From contig JAPPMR010000286.1 of assembly GCA_028818995.1 (NCBI GenBank), positions 1 through 10,741 on the forward strand: a stretch of 10,741 nt of DNA, in the 5' to 3' direction. The position numbers were made by a program, and so were the translations under genes. Positions within the stretch are counted from its first letter, which is position 1, and every line of letters begins with the position of its first letter. This document shows, one piece after another, positions 1-6,377 of this stretch. The notes beneath the pieces are model-generated. The model did not search any database, was not told the DNA's origin, and worked only from the letters and a program-made list of their open reading frames with translations. The DNA is from Candidatus Poribacteria bacterium (lineage in GTDB: Bacteria; Poribacteria; WGA-4E; WGA-3G).

Positions 1-2
1 AA

Positions 3-139
3 AGGTTGCAAGGTAAATGGACACATCGTGTTGCAGAACGGATGTGTTATCTAACCGCACATTTTGACTATAGAGCAGCAGCGAAAGAGTTGTCTTTTTT
101 GGGATAGAAGTGAGCCATACGACATTGCATCAGAAATAG
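3..139 (+). pseudogene. Transposase remnant (ISKra4/ISLre2-like), frameshifted
   Basis: An open frame enters from the left edge and runs to a TAG at 105-107. It encodes a helical segment with HRVAERM, YLTAHFDYRAAAKEL and SFLG. After the TAG the sense continues in the next frame from 101 as GIEVSHTTLHQK and stops at 137-139. The join LG-GIEVSHTTLH matches the helix-turn-helix pattern (Aa..L..lgi.vS..Tlh) in N-terminal halves of ISKra4- and ISLre2/UPF0236-type transposases. The simplest reading is loss of one base in the T6G3 run at 95-103, followed by truncation. No catalytic DDE part is present. Family assignment rests on pattern memory only, so the IS family is uncertain; a decayed coding fragment is better supported than its exact name. 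Confidence 0.45.
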
Positions 140-150
140 ATACGGTAAAT

Positions 151-180
151 TTGACAAAATATACAATTTAATGTCATAAT
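151..180 (+). promoter_or_regulatory. Candidate sigma70-type promoter for the first PhyH gene
   Basis: A perfect TTGACA at 151-156 is followed after 18 nt by CATAAT at 175-180, five of six matches to the -10 consensus. Transcription would start near 187 and give a leader of about 95 nt before the ATG at 284. It is the only good box pair between the transposase remnant and the gene. Confidence 0.5.
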
Positions 181-267
181 TCTGATACCTTGATAACAAA
201 GATTGAGATTCGGTTTACCACTTTTACATTTAACTGACTTCGGTGCAACAACATTCTTGCATGCACT

Positions 268-277
268 GGAGGGAGGG
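268..277 (+). promoter_or_regulatory. Shine-Dalgarno that decides the PhyH start
   Basis: GGAGGGAGGG ends 6 nt before the ATG at 284. The longer frame that opens with TTG at 203 has no such site, so translation very probably begins at 284. Confidence 0.8.
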
Positions 278-283
278 AATGAA

Positions 284-1450
284 ATGGACGCTAATGAATC
301 ACCGACTACGGAAACCTATCGCGCACCGGCTTTTGCTGATTTCAATCCTGAACACTCAGCACCTGGTGCCACACCAGAACGTTTAGACCACTTGAAGGAA
401 CACGGTTTTGTTATTATCAACGACTTTGTTGATAACCCTTGGATTCCGATCCTGCGAGAAGCAGGACGACGTGTTACGGAGGCATGTGCCCCTGAAAACA
501 AGTATGATGTAATTGACTGTTCAAAGGGGTATGTCCACCGTACAGGACAAGAACAACCGTGGGCAATTCGTGGAATTATTCATCCGGCTTTTGGAGAACC
601 CAGTTTCTCGGAATTCCACGGTTCAACAGATTTCTTAGACTTCGTTGCTTCTTGGTGTGGCGGGCTTCAACCTGAAGACCTCACATTCAGAGGAACTCTC
701 CTGTGGGCAAATCCACGCACGCACGAAAATAAACTCGGTTGGCACAGAGACGTGACATGGTGGGGGACAGGAAAGAGTTACTTTGCCCAACGGGAAGTGC
801 GAGGCGATGGCCCTGAAGCATATTCCGAAGAGGTAGAAAGAATTCGCTGGAAAGAAATCCGTGAAAACAACGCGAAGAATATCAAAGAGCGAAATGGGGT
901 GAGCATGTTCTTAGCACTCGCAGACGACGAATGCCACGAACTTGTTCCCGGTAGCCATGATCGATGGCGGACTCCTTTTGAGCATGATGTACTCTTGCCG
1001 AAATCGATGAAAGATCAAGGTGTTCCGTATACACCCAGTTGGAACGGTAGCGACCCGTTGCCCGATCAAGTCGCGATTCGACTGCAGGCAGGGGAAGCAC
1101 TCATCCGTAATGGTGCTACCATCCATACGGGGCATACCGTCCCTGAACGGGAACGGAACACATTGTCAATCGGTTGGTCAAAATGGTCGGGTGAACCCAC
1201 CGAAGAACCTTCAGTGGCAGACGTGCGACACGCATGGCAACTTGATCCTGCTGTGAGAGAAGCACTACCACATGAATGGATGAAAACCACATGGGACCGC
1301 TGGGCAGCAACCCAAAAACTTGGTGACACGCTTGAAGATCGATATACTGGATTTGATATTAATCATATCAAGTCTGGAATGGTCCTTGGATGGCGTGGAG
1401 AGTTGGAACGTCAAGCTGCAGCAGAGGGCGAAGCTGAAAATTCTTCCTAA
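284..1450 (+). CDS. PhyH family Fe(II)/2-oxoglutarate dioxygenase, long form
   Basis: Phytanoyl-CoA dioxygenase (PhyH) superfamily enzyme of 388 residues. Such enzymes use ferrous iron, O2 and 2-oxoglutarate to hydroxylate or otherwise oxidise a small substrate in the cytoplasm; the substrate here cannot be read from sequence. The metal triad is visible: H154-x-D156 in LGWHRDVTWW and a distal His in GATIHTGH (most likely H281), with R291 in ERNTLSIGW placed to bind the 2-oxoglutarate carboxylate. The N-terminal HGFVIINDFVD segment and the ELVPGSHDRW turn are also typical. It is longer than the usual 250-300 residues, partly through a highly charged insert at about residues 173-203. There is no signal peptide. 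Start chosen at ATG 284 for its strong ribosome site; the frame extends 27 codons further upstream to a TTG without one. It stands alone on this strand, between a transposase remnant and a palindromic repeat. Confidence 0.85.
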   Translation: MDANESPTTETYRAPAFADFNPEHSAPGATPERLDHLKEHGFVIINDFVDNPWIPILREAGRRVTEACAPENKYDVIDCSKGYVHRTGQEQPWAIRGIIHPAFGEPSFSEFHGSTDFLDFVASWCGGLQPEDLTFRGTLLWANPRTHENKLGWHRDVTWWGTGKSYFAQREVRGDGPEAYSEEVERIRWKEIRENNAKNIKERNGVSMFLALADDECHELVPGSHDRWRTPFEHDVLLPKSMKDQGVPYTPSWNGSDPLPDQVAIRLQAGEALIRNGATIHTGHTVPERERNTLSIGWSKWSGEPTEEPSVADVRHAWQLDPAVREALPHEWMKTTWDRWAATQKLGDTLEDRYTGFDINHIKSGMVLGWRGELERQAAAEGEAENSS

Positions 1451-1480
1451 ACTGTGGATGGCAAACAACTTAATCAGTCC

Positions 1481-1626
1481 GTAGGTTGGGTAGAGCGCAA
1501 GTGAAACCCATAGCCGTCAATTTAAGGATATACCCTATTGTTGGAGTGAATCAACGCCAAATCGTGCGGAATACACTTTTGGGCATTCCGCACGATTTGG
1601 TTTCGCTCTTGCTCAACCCAACCTAC
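1481..1626. repeat. Composite palindromic repeat element (MITE-like)
   Basis: The outer arms at 1481-1506 and 1601-1626 are inverted copies, 21 of 26 positions matching, beginning GTAGGTTGGGT at each outer end. Inside lies a second, perfect hairpin (1557-1600). The right arm overlaps the TAG stop codon (1623-1625) of the convergent glycosyltransferase gene, so the element supplies that stop. No coding capacity is seen. The shape fits a small non-autonomous mobile or REP-like element. Confidence 0.65.
1557..1600. terminator. Perfect 16-bp hairpin between convergent genes
   Basis: Arms CCAAATCGTGCGGAAT (1557-1572) and its exact complement (1585-1600) enclose a 12-nt loop. It lies between the stops of the PhyH gene and the glycosyltransferase gene, so it could end transcription from both sides, but no clean T-tract follows on either strand. 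It is also part of the repeat element, so termination may be a side effect. Confidence 0.4.
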
Positions 1627-2819
1627 AATTTGTTTATAACCGATTCATAAACATCAAGCTGTTTTTTCCCAATGTTCCGCCAATCGTAATCTTGTTCTAC
1701 TCGCGTGCGCCCTTTTTCACCAATCTTTTGGCGCAGCGATGGGGCTGTGAGCAATTGAGTGACTGCCTCCGCAAATGCTTTCGGTTCATCAGCAATAAAT
1801 ATCTCCTCACCGTCTCGGAGAGCCAACCCTTCAGCACCAACTGTCGTAGAGACAACCGCCTTTCCCATTGCCATCGCTTCAAGTATTTTTAGGCGCGTTC
1901 CACTCCCAATACGTAAAGGGACGACGAAAACTGTTGCTTCTGCAAAATACGGTTTGATCTCAGGAACGCGTCCTGTGACAACAACACCTTCTCTATCCCC
2001 TAACTTTTGCACACGCGCTGAGGGATTCCCCCCAACAATCGAAAATTTGGTATCAGGCACACTGTTCTGAATCTGCGGCAACACCTCTTCAACAAAAAAT
2101 GAAACCGCATCTTCGTTCGGATACCAATCCATGCTGCCGATATAGATTAGGTGTGCCGGTGCTTCAGATGTGAAATCTGGGTGGTAATGCGCAACATCCA
2201 CTCCATTTGGAATTACCTTAACAGCCTCTTCAGCACAGTGTTGTTGAAAGACAGCAGCATCAATATCAGACGTACACGTGACAGCATCAAACTGAGGACT
2301 TATCACACGCTCATAACGTTGAAATGCGATCTGTTGAGTCCAATAAGCAAACTTATAGAACAGATTAGAAGTCTCGCCTTGTAACCTGCGCCAAATAGCG
2401 GAATCAACGTTTTGTTGTGACAGCACACGGGGTAGGTCTGTTTCTGAATAGAATTGAGCAATATGAAACATCTCATAATGAACGAGGTCAAAGGTTTCTG
2501 CTGACAACAATTCCCTTAATTTTTCACGATAAGCAGGAACATTGTAACGGGCGACAGTGATAGGTTGTCTTTTGAAAAATGCGGAGAAGAGTGTTTTGAA
2601 TGAAATACGTGGAAGCATCGACGAATTTGGGACAAGGTGAACTTTAATGCCTAAGTTTTGGATGTGTGTAATACTCTCGGCATCTGTCGGCTGCGTTTCA
2701 AGGGCAAGTAGCGTCACATCATTTTTTTGGGCAATCTGTTTGAGGAGGTTGAATACACGAATACGCCCACCGTCTGTGAGGGGATACGGCACGGTAGGAG
2801 ATAGAAAAAGTATTTTCAT
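1623..2819 (-). CDS. Glycosyltransferase family 4 (GT-B fold)
   Basis: A 398-residue retaining-type GT4 glycosyltransferase that would move a sugar from an activated donor to a glycan, lipid or protein acceptor on the cytoplasmic face. The N-terminal Rossmann half opens MKILFLSPTVPYP with a glycine pair (DGGRIR, 16-21) in the acceptor loop. The hinge and donor half show VIPNGVD (202-208), YIGSMDWYPN (226-235), SIVGG (260-264) and TGRVPEI. The signature PLRIGSGTRLKILEAMAMGK (301-320) carries the conserved E314; the first Glu of the common E-x7-E motif is replaced here by Arg/Gly, as in a sizeable GT4 subgroup. Length is normal and no membrane segment is seen. The ATG at 2819 has no Shine-Dalgarno; a TATAAT lies just upstream on the same strand (2831-2836) without a matching -35. 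Donor and acceptor are unknown, and no other glycan-assembly gene adjoins it. Confidence 0.85.
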   Translation of the reverse strand: MKILFLSPTVPYPLTDGGRIRVFNLLKQIAQKNDVTLLALETQPTDAESITHIQNLGIKVHLVPNSSMLPRISFKTLFSAFFKRQPITVARYNVPAYREKLRELLSAETFDLVHYEMFHIAQFYSETDLPRVLSQQNVDSAIWRRLQGETSNLFYKFAYWTQQIAFQRYERVISPQFDAVTCTSDIDAAVFQQHCAEEAVKVIPNGVDVAHYHPDFTSEAPAHLIYIGSMDWYPNEDAVSFFVEEVLPQIQNSVPDTKFSIVGGNPSARVQKLGDREGVVVTGRVPEIKPYFAEATVFVVPLRIGSGTRLKILEAMAMGKAVVSTTVGAEGLALRDGEEIFIADEPKAFAEAVTQLLTAPSLRQKIGEKGRTRVEQDYDWRNIGKKQLDVYESVINKL

Positions 2820-2869
2820 TTTTTCAGACGATTATAGTAAACTTTAGAATTAACGGGACATTTTGAGAC

Positions 2870-2927
2870 GTAGGAGAGAACTCCGATTCCCGACTATAAC
2901 CGGTCGCGATTCGGAGATCGCTCCTAC
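2870..2927. repeat. Short inverted repeat with GTAGGAG ends
   Basis: Left arm 2870-2891 (GTAGGAGAGAACTCCGATTC...) and right arm 2906-2927 are imperfect inverted copies around a short centre. The sequence from 2873 to 2895 recurs, inverted and with one mismatch in 23, at the right edge of the window (10719-10741), so this is a dispersed genomic repeat. It sits between the glycosyltransferase start and the stop of the unknown anchored protein. Confidence 0.6.
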
Positions 2928-2976
2928 AGAAAATGTGTATTTTATTTCAAAGTGCACTATTATTCACGGCGAATAC

Positions 2977-2991
2977 AATAATAATAATAAT
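2977..2991. repeat. (AAT)5 microsatellite
   Basis: Five exact AAT units in the 231-bp gap between two same-strand genes. It is a short simple repeat with no evident role; it could vary in length between strains. Confidence 0.5.
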
Positions 2992-3050
2992 GGCTTCTTG
3001 CTCTGTAGTAAGTGTTTAGTCTGTTCGTGAACACAGAACCGCAAAACACA

Positions 3051-4154
3051 TTAAGGAAGTTCAGCATTTGGGACTTGATTCGGTTGCTTGGAAATCCCGA
3101 CCTTATCTTTTAATGTATCAAGGAATGCGCTTAATTTTACCTTAAGTTGCTGGCGGGAACTGAGTGTTGGTTCGGGTGGCAAGAAAATAGTGCCGCGTTC
3201 ACGCTGTACCCACCCTTTGATACTGTCATTGACTCCGAGAAGAAGCCATCTACTTTCAAGATCAAGGTAGACTTTTAACCGACCATCCTCATTTTGGATA
3301 TTATATTTTTGTGAACCATCGGTAACTCCCCAACTGATACCCTCTTCACGCGCCGTCAACTTAGCATTCCGCGACAACGGAATTCTCTGAAGCACAAATC
3401 CGTCGCGCAAGTCATTAGAAAAGTCTCCTTCGGTTAAGGCAGTTATGGCTGCTAAATCAACATTAAACAGAAATGTATGAATAGGATATTTAGATTGTTG
3501 AAATACATCCAGTTTCTTTTTAGCATTTCTAATTTCATACACCTGCAAAGACTGATTATCTTTTATCAACCACTGTTTTCCTATCTTTTCAATAGAGAGT
3601 ACTACATCTGGAGAGAGCGTGGTCTTATTATTCTCAAATGCTTCCTGCAAATTAGGCAGATAGATGTCAAGCGTATTCTTATTTTTTTGGACGGTAAAAC
3701 CTGCCCCAGTACTGTCCGTAAGAAACCAATCTTTACCGCTTATCAATACCTTTATTTTTGGTGATCTTGAATTTAAGCGAATTTCTGCCTCTGAATCTGC
3801 GAACATTTTTTGCCAATTAAATACGGTTTTTAATTCATTGTCTAATAGTTCAGCACTATATAGCGCCCGTTGTCCCAGAGGGACACTAAATAACAATTCA
3901 TTTGAAAGTAGACCACTGTTTAAATTACTAATATATATTTGGTCAATACTAAAACGGTAGACATCTTTTGTATATACAATGGGTTTTGAGTTGACGGTAG
4001 GTCTATCGCGTAATGCTGTGCGCGTGTGGACTTGTAACTTCGGTGGGTCTGGCTTTGCAACAGGAGGAGCTTGTAGAATATAAACACAGAAGCAGAAACC
4101 GATCATTATGATAATAACTAAAAATATACTCAGACGTTTAAGAAATGATTTCAT
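3051..4154 (-). CDS. Unrecognised membrane-anchored protein with three W-D hairpin motifs
   Basis: I do not recognise this 367-residue protein. A positively charged start (MKSFLKRL) and one hydrophobic helix (about residues 9-27) make an uncleaved signal anchor, followed by a proline-rich linker and an outside domain. Three stretches share the pattern G-x-x-W-x-[LIV]-[TK]-D, then an aromatic residue, then L-x-[IV]-[YF]: GKDWFLTD (W143), GKQWLIKD (W195) and GISWGVTD (W275). This looks like a repeated beta hairpin. A GWVQRERG segment near 314-321 recalls the end of SH3b-like domains, but weakly. Start is uncertain: ATG 4154 fits the anchor, yet the best ribosome site (GGAGG) lies 14 nt upstream, and in-frame GTGs at 4169 and 4175 are possible. 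It is divergent from the aminotransferase gene. Confidence 0.7.
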   Translation of the reverse strand: MKSFLKRLSIFLVIIIMIGFCFCVYILQAPPVAKPDPPKLQVHTRTALRDRPTVNSKPIVYTKDVYRFSIDQIYISNLNSGLLSNELLFSVPLGQRALYSAELLDNELKTVFNWQKMFADSEAEIRLNSRSPKIKVLISGKDWFLTDSTGAGFTVQKNKNTLDIYLPNLQEAFENNKTTLSPDVVLSIEKIGKQWLIKDNQSLQVYEIRNAKKKLDVFQQSKYPIHTFLFNVDLAAITALTEGDFSNDLRDGFVLQRIPLSRNAKLTAREEGISWGVTDGSQKYNIQNEDGRLKVYLDLESRWLLLGVNDSIKGWVQRERGTIFLPPEPTLSSRQQLKVKLSAFLDTLKDKVGISKQPNQVPNAELP

Positions 4155-4232
4155 GGCTGAATGTTTCACCTCCACCTTAATTTCGGATAATACAACTACT
4201 TGTTATTTTAAACTGATATTAGCAAAATTTAG

Positions 4233-4261
4233 TTGACATTAAATTATCCTCTGTACACAAT
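4233..4261 (+). promoter_or_regulatory. Candidate promoter for the aminotransferase
   Basis: TTGACA at 4233-4238, a 17-nt spacer, then CACAAT at 4256-4261 (four of six). Start of transcription would be near 4268, with a 70-nt leader. A second, weaker pair (TTGTTT 4307-4312, TATAGA 4329-4334) would put the start almost on the ATG. The region also has to serve the divergent gene, for which I see no convincing boxes. Confidence 0.4.
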
Positions 4262-4340
4262 TATTGCATAATGTCCGATTCACTCATGACTCCTCATTCA
4301 GTTACCTTGTTTTACTATAGTTTACACGTATAGAAAAAAT

Positions 4341-5636
4341 ATGCAAGACTTAAATCCGTTAGCAATTGAATTAAATGAACAAATTCGTAGCACTGTTCCA
4401 GAAGTTTACAAACTACTCTCAGAATTAGGGAAACGTATCTACCTACCAAAAGGTATCTTAAGTCAAAGCGCTGAAGCAAATGCAAAAGCGGATCGTTTCA
4501 ATGCGACACGCGCAGTCGCATTGGAAAACAATGAGATAATGCATTTAAACGTTTCTCACCAATTAGTGCCTGAACTTTCTCCTGAGAGTATTTTCGGGTA
4601 CGCGCCGATACTCGGTAATATCGAATTACGAGAGATATGGCGAACTCACCTTCGCACTGAAAACCCTTTACTTGCCGAAGCAACGTTTAGCCTCCCTATT
4701 GTGACAAACGGTATGACGCATGGCTTCAGTCTGCTTGCAGATCTCTTTGTCAATAAGGGTGATACACTCATTCTTCCAGATAAAATTTGGGGAAATTATA
4801 GACTCATCTTTCAGACGAAGGCAAGAGCAGATGTCCAAACCTATCCGTTCTTTAACACTGAGAAAGGTTTTGATCTCATCGGATTTAAAAAGGCACTCTC
4901 AAAGATTTCTGCTGATAAGTTGTTGATTCTCCTAAATTTTCCGCACAATCCGACAGGATACGCTGTTTCCCTTACCGAAGCACAACAGATAACGGACGCA
5001 ATTGTAGCATGCGCTGATACCGGACGCAGCATTCTTGTAATGGTTGATGATGCCTACGCCGGTTTTTGGTATGATGCGAAGGTAATGCAGGAATCTATTT
5101 TTGGTATGTTAGTAGGATGTCATCCCAACGTTATTCCAGTAAAAATTGACGGGGCAACCAAAGAGGAATACGCATGGGGTTTGCGCATTGGCTTTTTAAC
5201 TTTCGGGCTTCCAGATAAGGCAATGCAAGCGATTGAAGGAAAGTTAAGCGGACTCATCAGGGCAGAGACATCAGGTGCTGCACAGATTTCCCAAACGCTT
5301 ATTCTTGAAGCGATGAAAGCACCGGGTTATACCGAACAGAAACAGCGCAACTATGAGATTCTTAAGGCGCGAGCATTAAAGGTCAGACAAGTTACCGCTG
5401 ATGCCCGTTATGCAAATCTTTGGGATGTTTATCCAAACCATGCGGGTTATTTTATCTGTCTATGTCTTAAATCGGGGAATGCTGAAAAGGTACGTCAAAC
5501 GCTTCTTGATGAACATAGTATTGGTACAATCGCGCTGAGCAACACCGAATTGCGGGTGGCGTATTCATGTCTTGAAGAAACCGATATTGAGGATGTTTTT
5601 CGATTAATTGCGCAAGTTGTTCAATCAGAAAAATAG
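4341..5636 (+). CDS. Class I/II PLP-dependent aminotransferase
   Basis: A 431-residue fold-type I aminotransferase that moves an amino group between an amino acid and a 2-oxo acid through pyridoxal phosphate in the cytoplasm. Key residues can be read in order: N203 in NFPHNPTG; the D-x-A-Y element DDAYAG (D237, Y239) that contacts the cofactor; K274 in DGATKEEYAWGLRIGF as the Schiff-base lysine, with R282 for the phosphate; and R405 in ELRVAYS as the substrate carboxylate-binding arginine. All essential positions are present, so it should be active. The lysine sits in ATKEE rather than the common SFSK, which marks a less-studied subgroup; substrate is not predictable. The N-terminal 60 residues are longer than in the minimal fold. 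The ATG has no Shine-Dalgarno. It is a single-gene unit: divergent from its upstream neighbour and convergent with the secreted paralogs. Confidence 0.88.
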   Translation: MQDLNPLAIELNEQIRSTVPEVYKLLSELGKRIYLPKGILSQSAEANAKADRFNATRAVALENNEIMHLNVSHQLVPELSPESIFGYAPILGNIELREIWRTHLRTENPLLAEATFSLPIVTNGMTHGFSLLADLFVNKGDTLILPDKIWGNYRLIFQTKARADVQTYPFFNTEKGFDLIGFKKALSKISADKLLILLNFPHNPTGYAVSLTEAQQITDAIVACADTGRSILVMVDDAYAGFWYDAKVMQESIFGMLVGCHPNVIPVKIDGATKEEYAWGLRIGFLTFGLPDKAMQAIEGKLSGLIRAETSGAAQISQTLILEAMKAPGYTEQKQRNYEILKARALKVRQVTADARYANLWDVYPNHAGYFICLCLKSGNAEKVRQTLLDEHSIGTIALSNTELRVAYSCLEETDIEDVFRLIAQVVQSEK

Positions 5637-5667
5637 ATATAAGAATATTGGTCGTAAAATTATTATG

Positions 5668-5699
5668 TTTAGGGAACGGTACAAACACCGTTCCCTAAA
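5668..5699. terminator. Bidirectional hairpin terminator
   Basis: TTTAGGGAACGGT (5668-5680) and its exact complement (5687-5699) form a 13-bp stem around ACAAAC. It lies between two convergent stop codons (5636 and 5710). The A-rich and T-rich ends of the stem give U-rich tails in both directions, so it can serve both genes. Confidence 0.75.
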
Positions 5700-5709
5700 T
5701 GTAAAATCC

Positions 5710-6312
5710 TTACCTTGCTGCTTTCAAAGCACCCCAAGTCGTAGTAATTTTACCTTGAGGGTCAACAGGGGTTGGTAAATCGCCAACGGTTTTTCTGAAA
5801 TATACGTCATCTTCTCCATCATTGGGCCCAACCCAAACCCAATATGCAGTTGAATCTGGGTCTTTTAGAGTTTGACGCATTGTGTTAGCACCGAATCCCC
5901 AAATACCACCACCGAATTGGTCAAGTTGGGTGGCGTTTTCCCAATCACTATCGTCGAAATCCACTTTTTCCCAACCGTCATTGCGTTCTGCAAGAGGGGC
6001 ACCTGCATCTCCCTTCCATGTATCATTAGAAGGTATATAGGTGCCATCATCAAGGATCACATCAAACAACGCGCCACCGCGCCCTGAAGCACCGGGTTCT
6101 GCGTCATGAACATAGACTCCAATCACAGCATATCCGTCGGGCATTTCAAATTCTGTAACAGTGGCAACCTGCCAGTTATCGCCTTCGGCTACCTTTTCGC
6201 CATTTACGAAACCGACCCAAGAGTTATCGCCATTAATGCGGAGTTTTGCTGCCCATAAACTTGTGGCAGTGAGACATAATACCAAAATTGCTAAAACAAA
6301 AAATCTCTTCAT
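5710..6312 (-). CDS. Secreted galactose-binding-like beta-sandwich protein, paralog 1
   Basis: A 200-residue exported protein: MKRFF, a hydrophobic core, and a likely signal peptidase cut after SLWA (21). The mature part resembles the galactose-binding-like beta-sandwich modules found beside GH78 and other glycoside hydrolases: a strand pair LRINGDNSWVGFVNG (24-38), a DGYAVIGVYVHD core, GWEKVDFDDSDW (113-124), IWGFG, then WVW (158-160) and YFRKT (171-175). In the known modules the W-x-W...FRKTF strand comes first; here it comes last, so the order looks permuted. It ends in a tail with TTTWGALK (190-197). No catalytic residues are evident; binding of a carbohydrate or a structural surface role is inferred. 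ATG 6312 is chosen because AAGGAG lies 6-7 nt upstream and the signal peptide starts there; the frame opens 22 codons earlier without support. It is 59 bp behind its paralog and probably co-transcribed. The mature chain has no cysteine. Confidence 0.75.
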   Translation of the reverse strand: MKRFFVLAILVLCLTATSLWAAKLRINGDNSWVGFVNGEKVAEGDNWQVATVTEFEMPDGYAVIGVYVHDAEPGASGRGGALFDVILDDGTYIPSNDTWKGDAGAPLAERNDGWEKVDFDDSDWENATQLDQFGGGIWGFGANTMRQTLKDPDSTAYWVWVGPNDGEDDVYFRKTVGDLPTPVDPQGKITTTWGALKAAR

Positions 6313-6354
6313 AAAATTCTCCTTGTTTGTAGTTTGAAAGAGTAGTAAATATGG

Positions 6355-6377
6355 TGGTAGGACAACCACGCCTACCA
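6355..6377 (-). other. Stem-loop at the stop codon between the paralogs
   Basis: TGGTAGG (6355-6361) and CCTACCA (6371-6377) pair around a 9-nt loop and include the TAG of the upstream paralog (6372-6374). There is no T-tract, so it may be an mRNA processing or stability element, or chance. Confidence 0.3.

Noticed and set aside
1623..2819. Glycosyltransferase as part of an exosortase/PEP-CTERM locus
   Set aside because: No exosortase, PEP-CTERM tail or other cluster gene is present, and the opening motif is only generally similar to that subfamily.
2826..2843. Recurring AGTTTACTA-type motif (also near 4311-4325 and 8889-8898) as a shared operator
   Set aside because: The three matches are short, AT-rich, differ in orientation and distance from starts, and are explained by ordinary AT-rich promoter composition.
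3001..3050. GTTCGTGAAC palindrome as an SOS box or a terminator
   Set aside because: The half-sites are in the wrong order for the GAAC-N4-GTTC type box, the stem is only 4-5 bp, and there is no T-tract.
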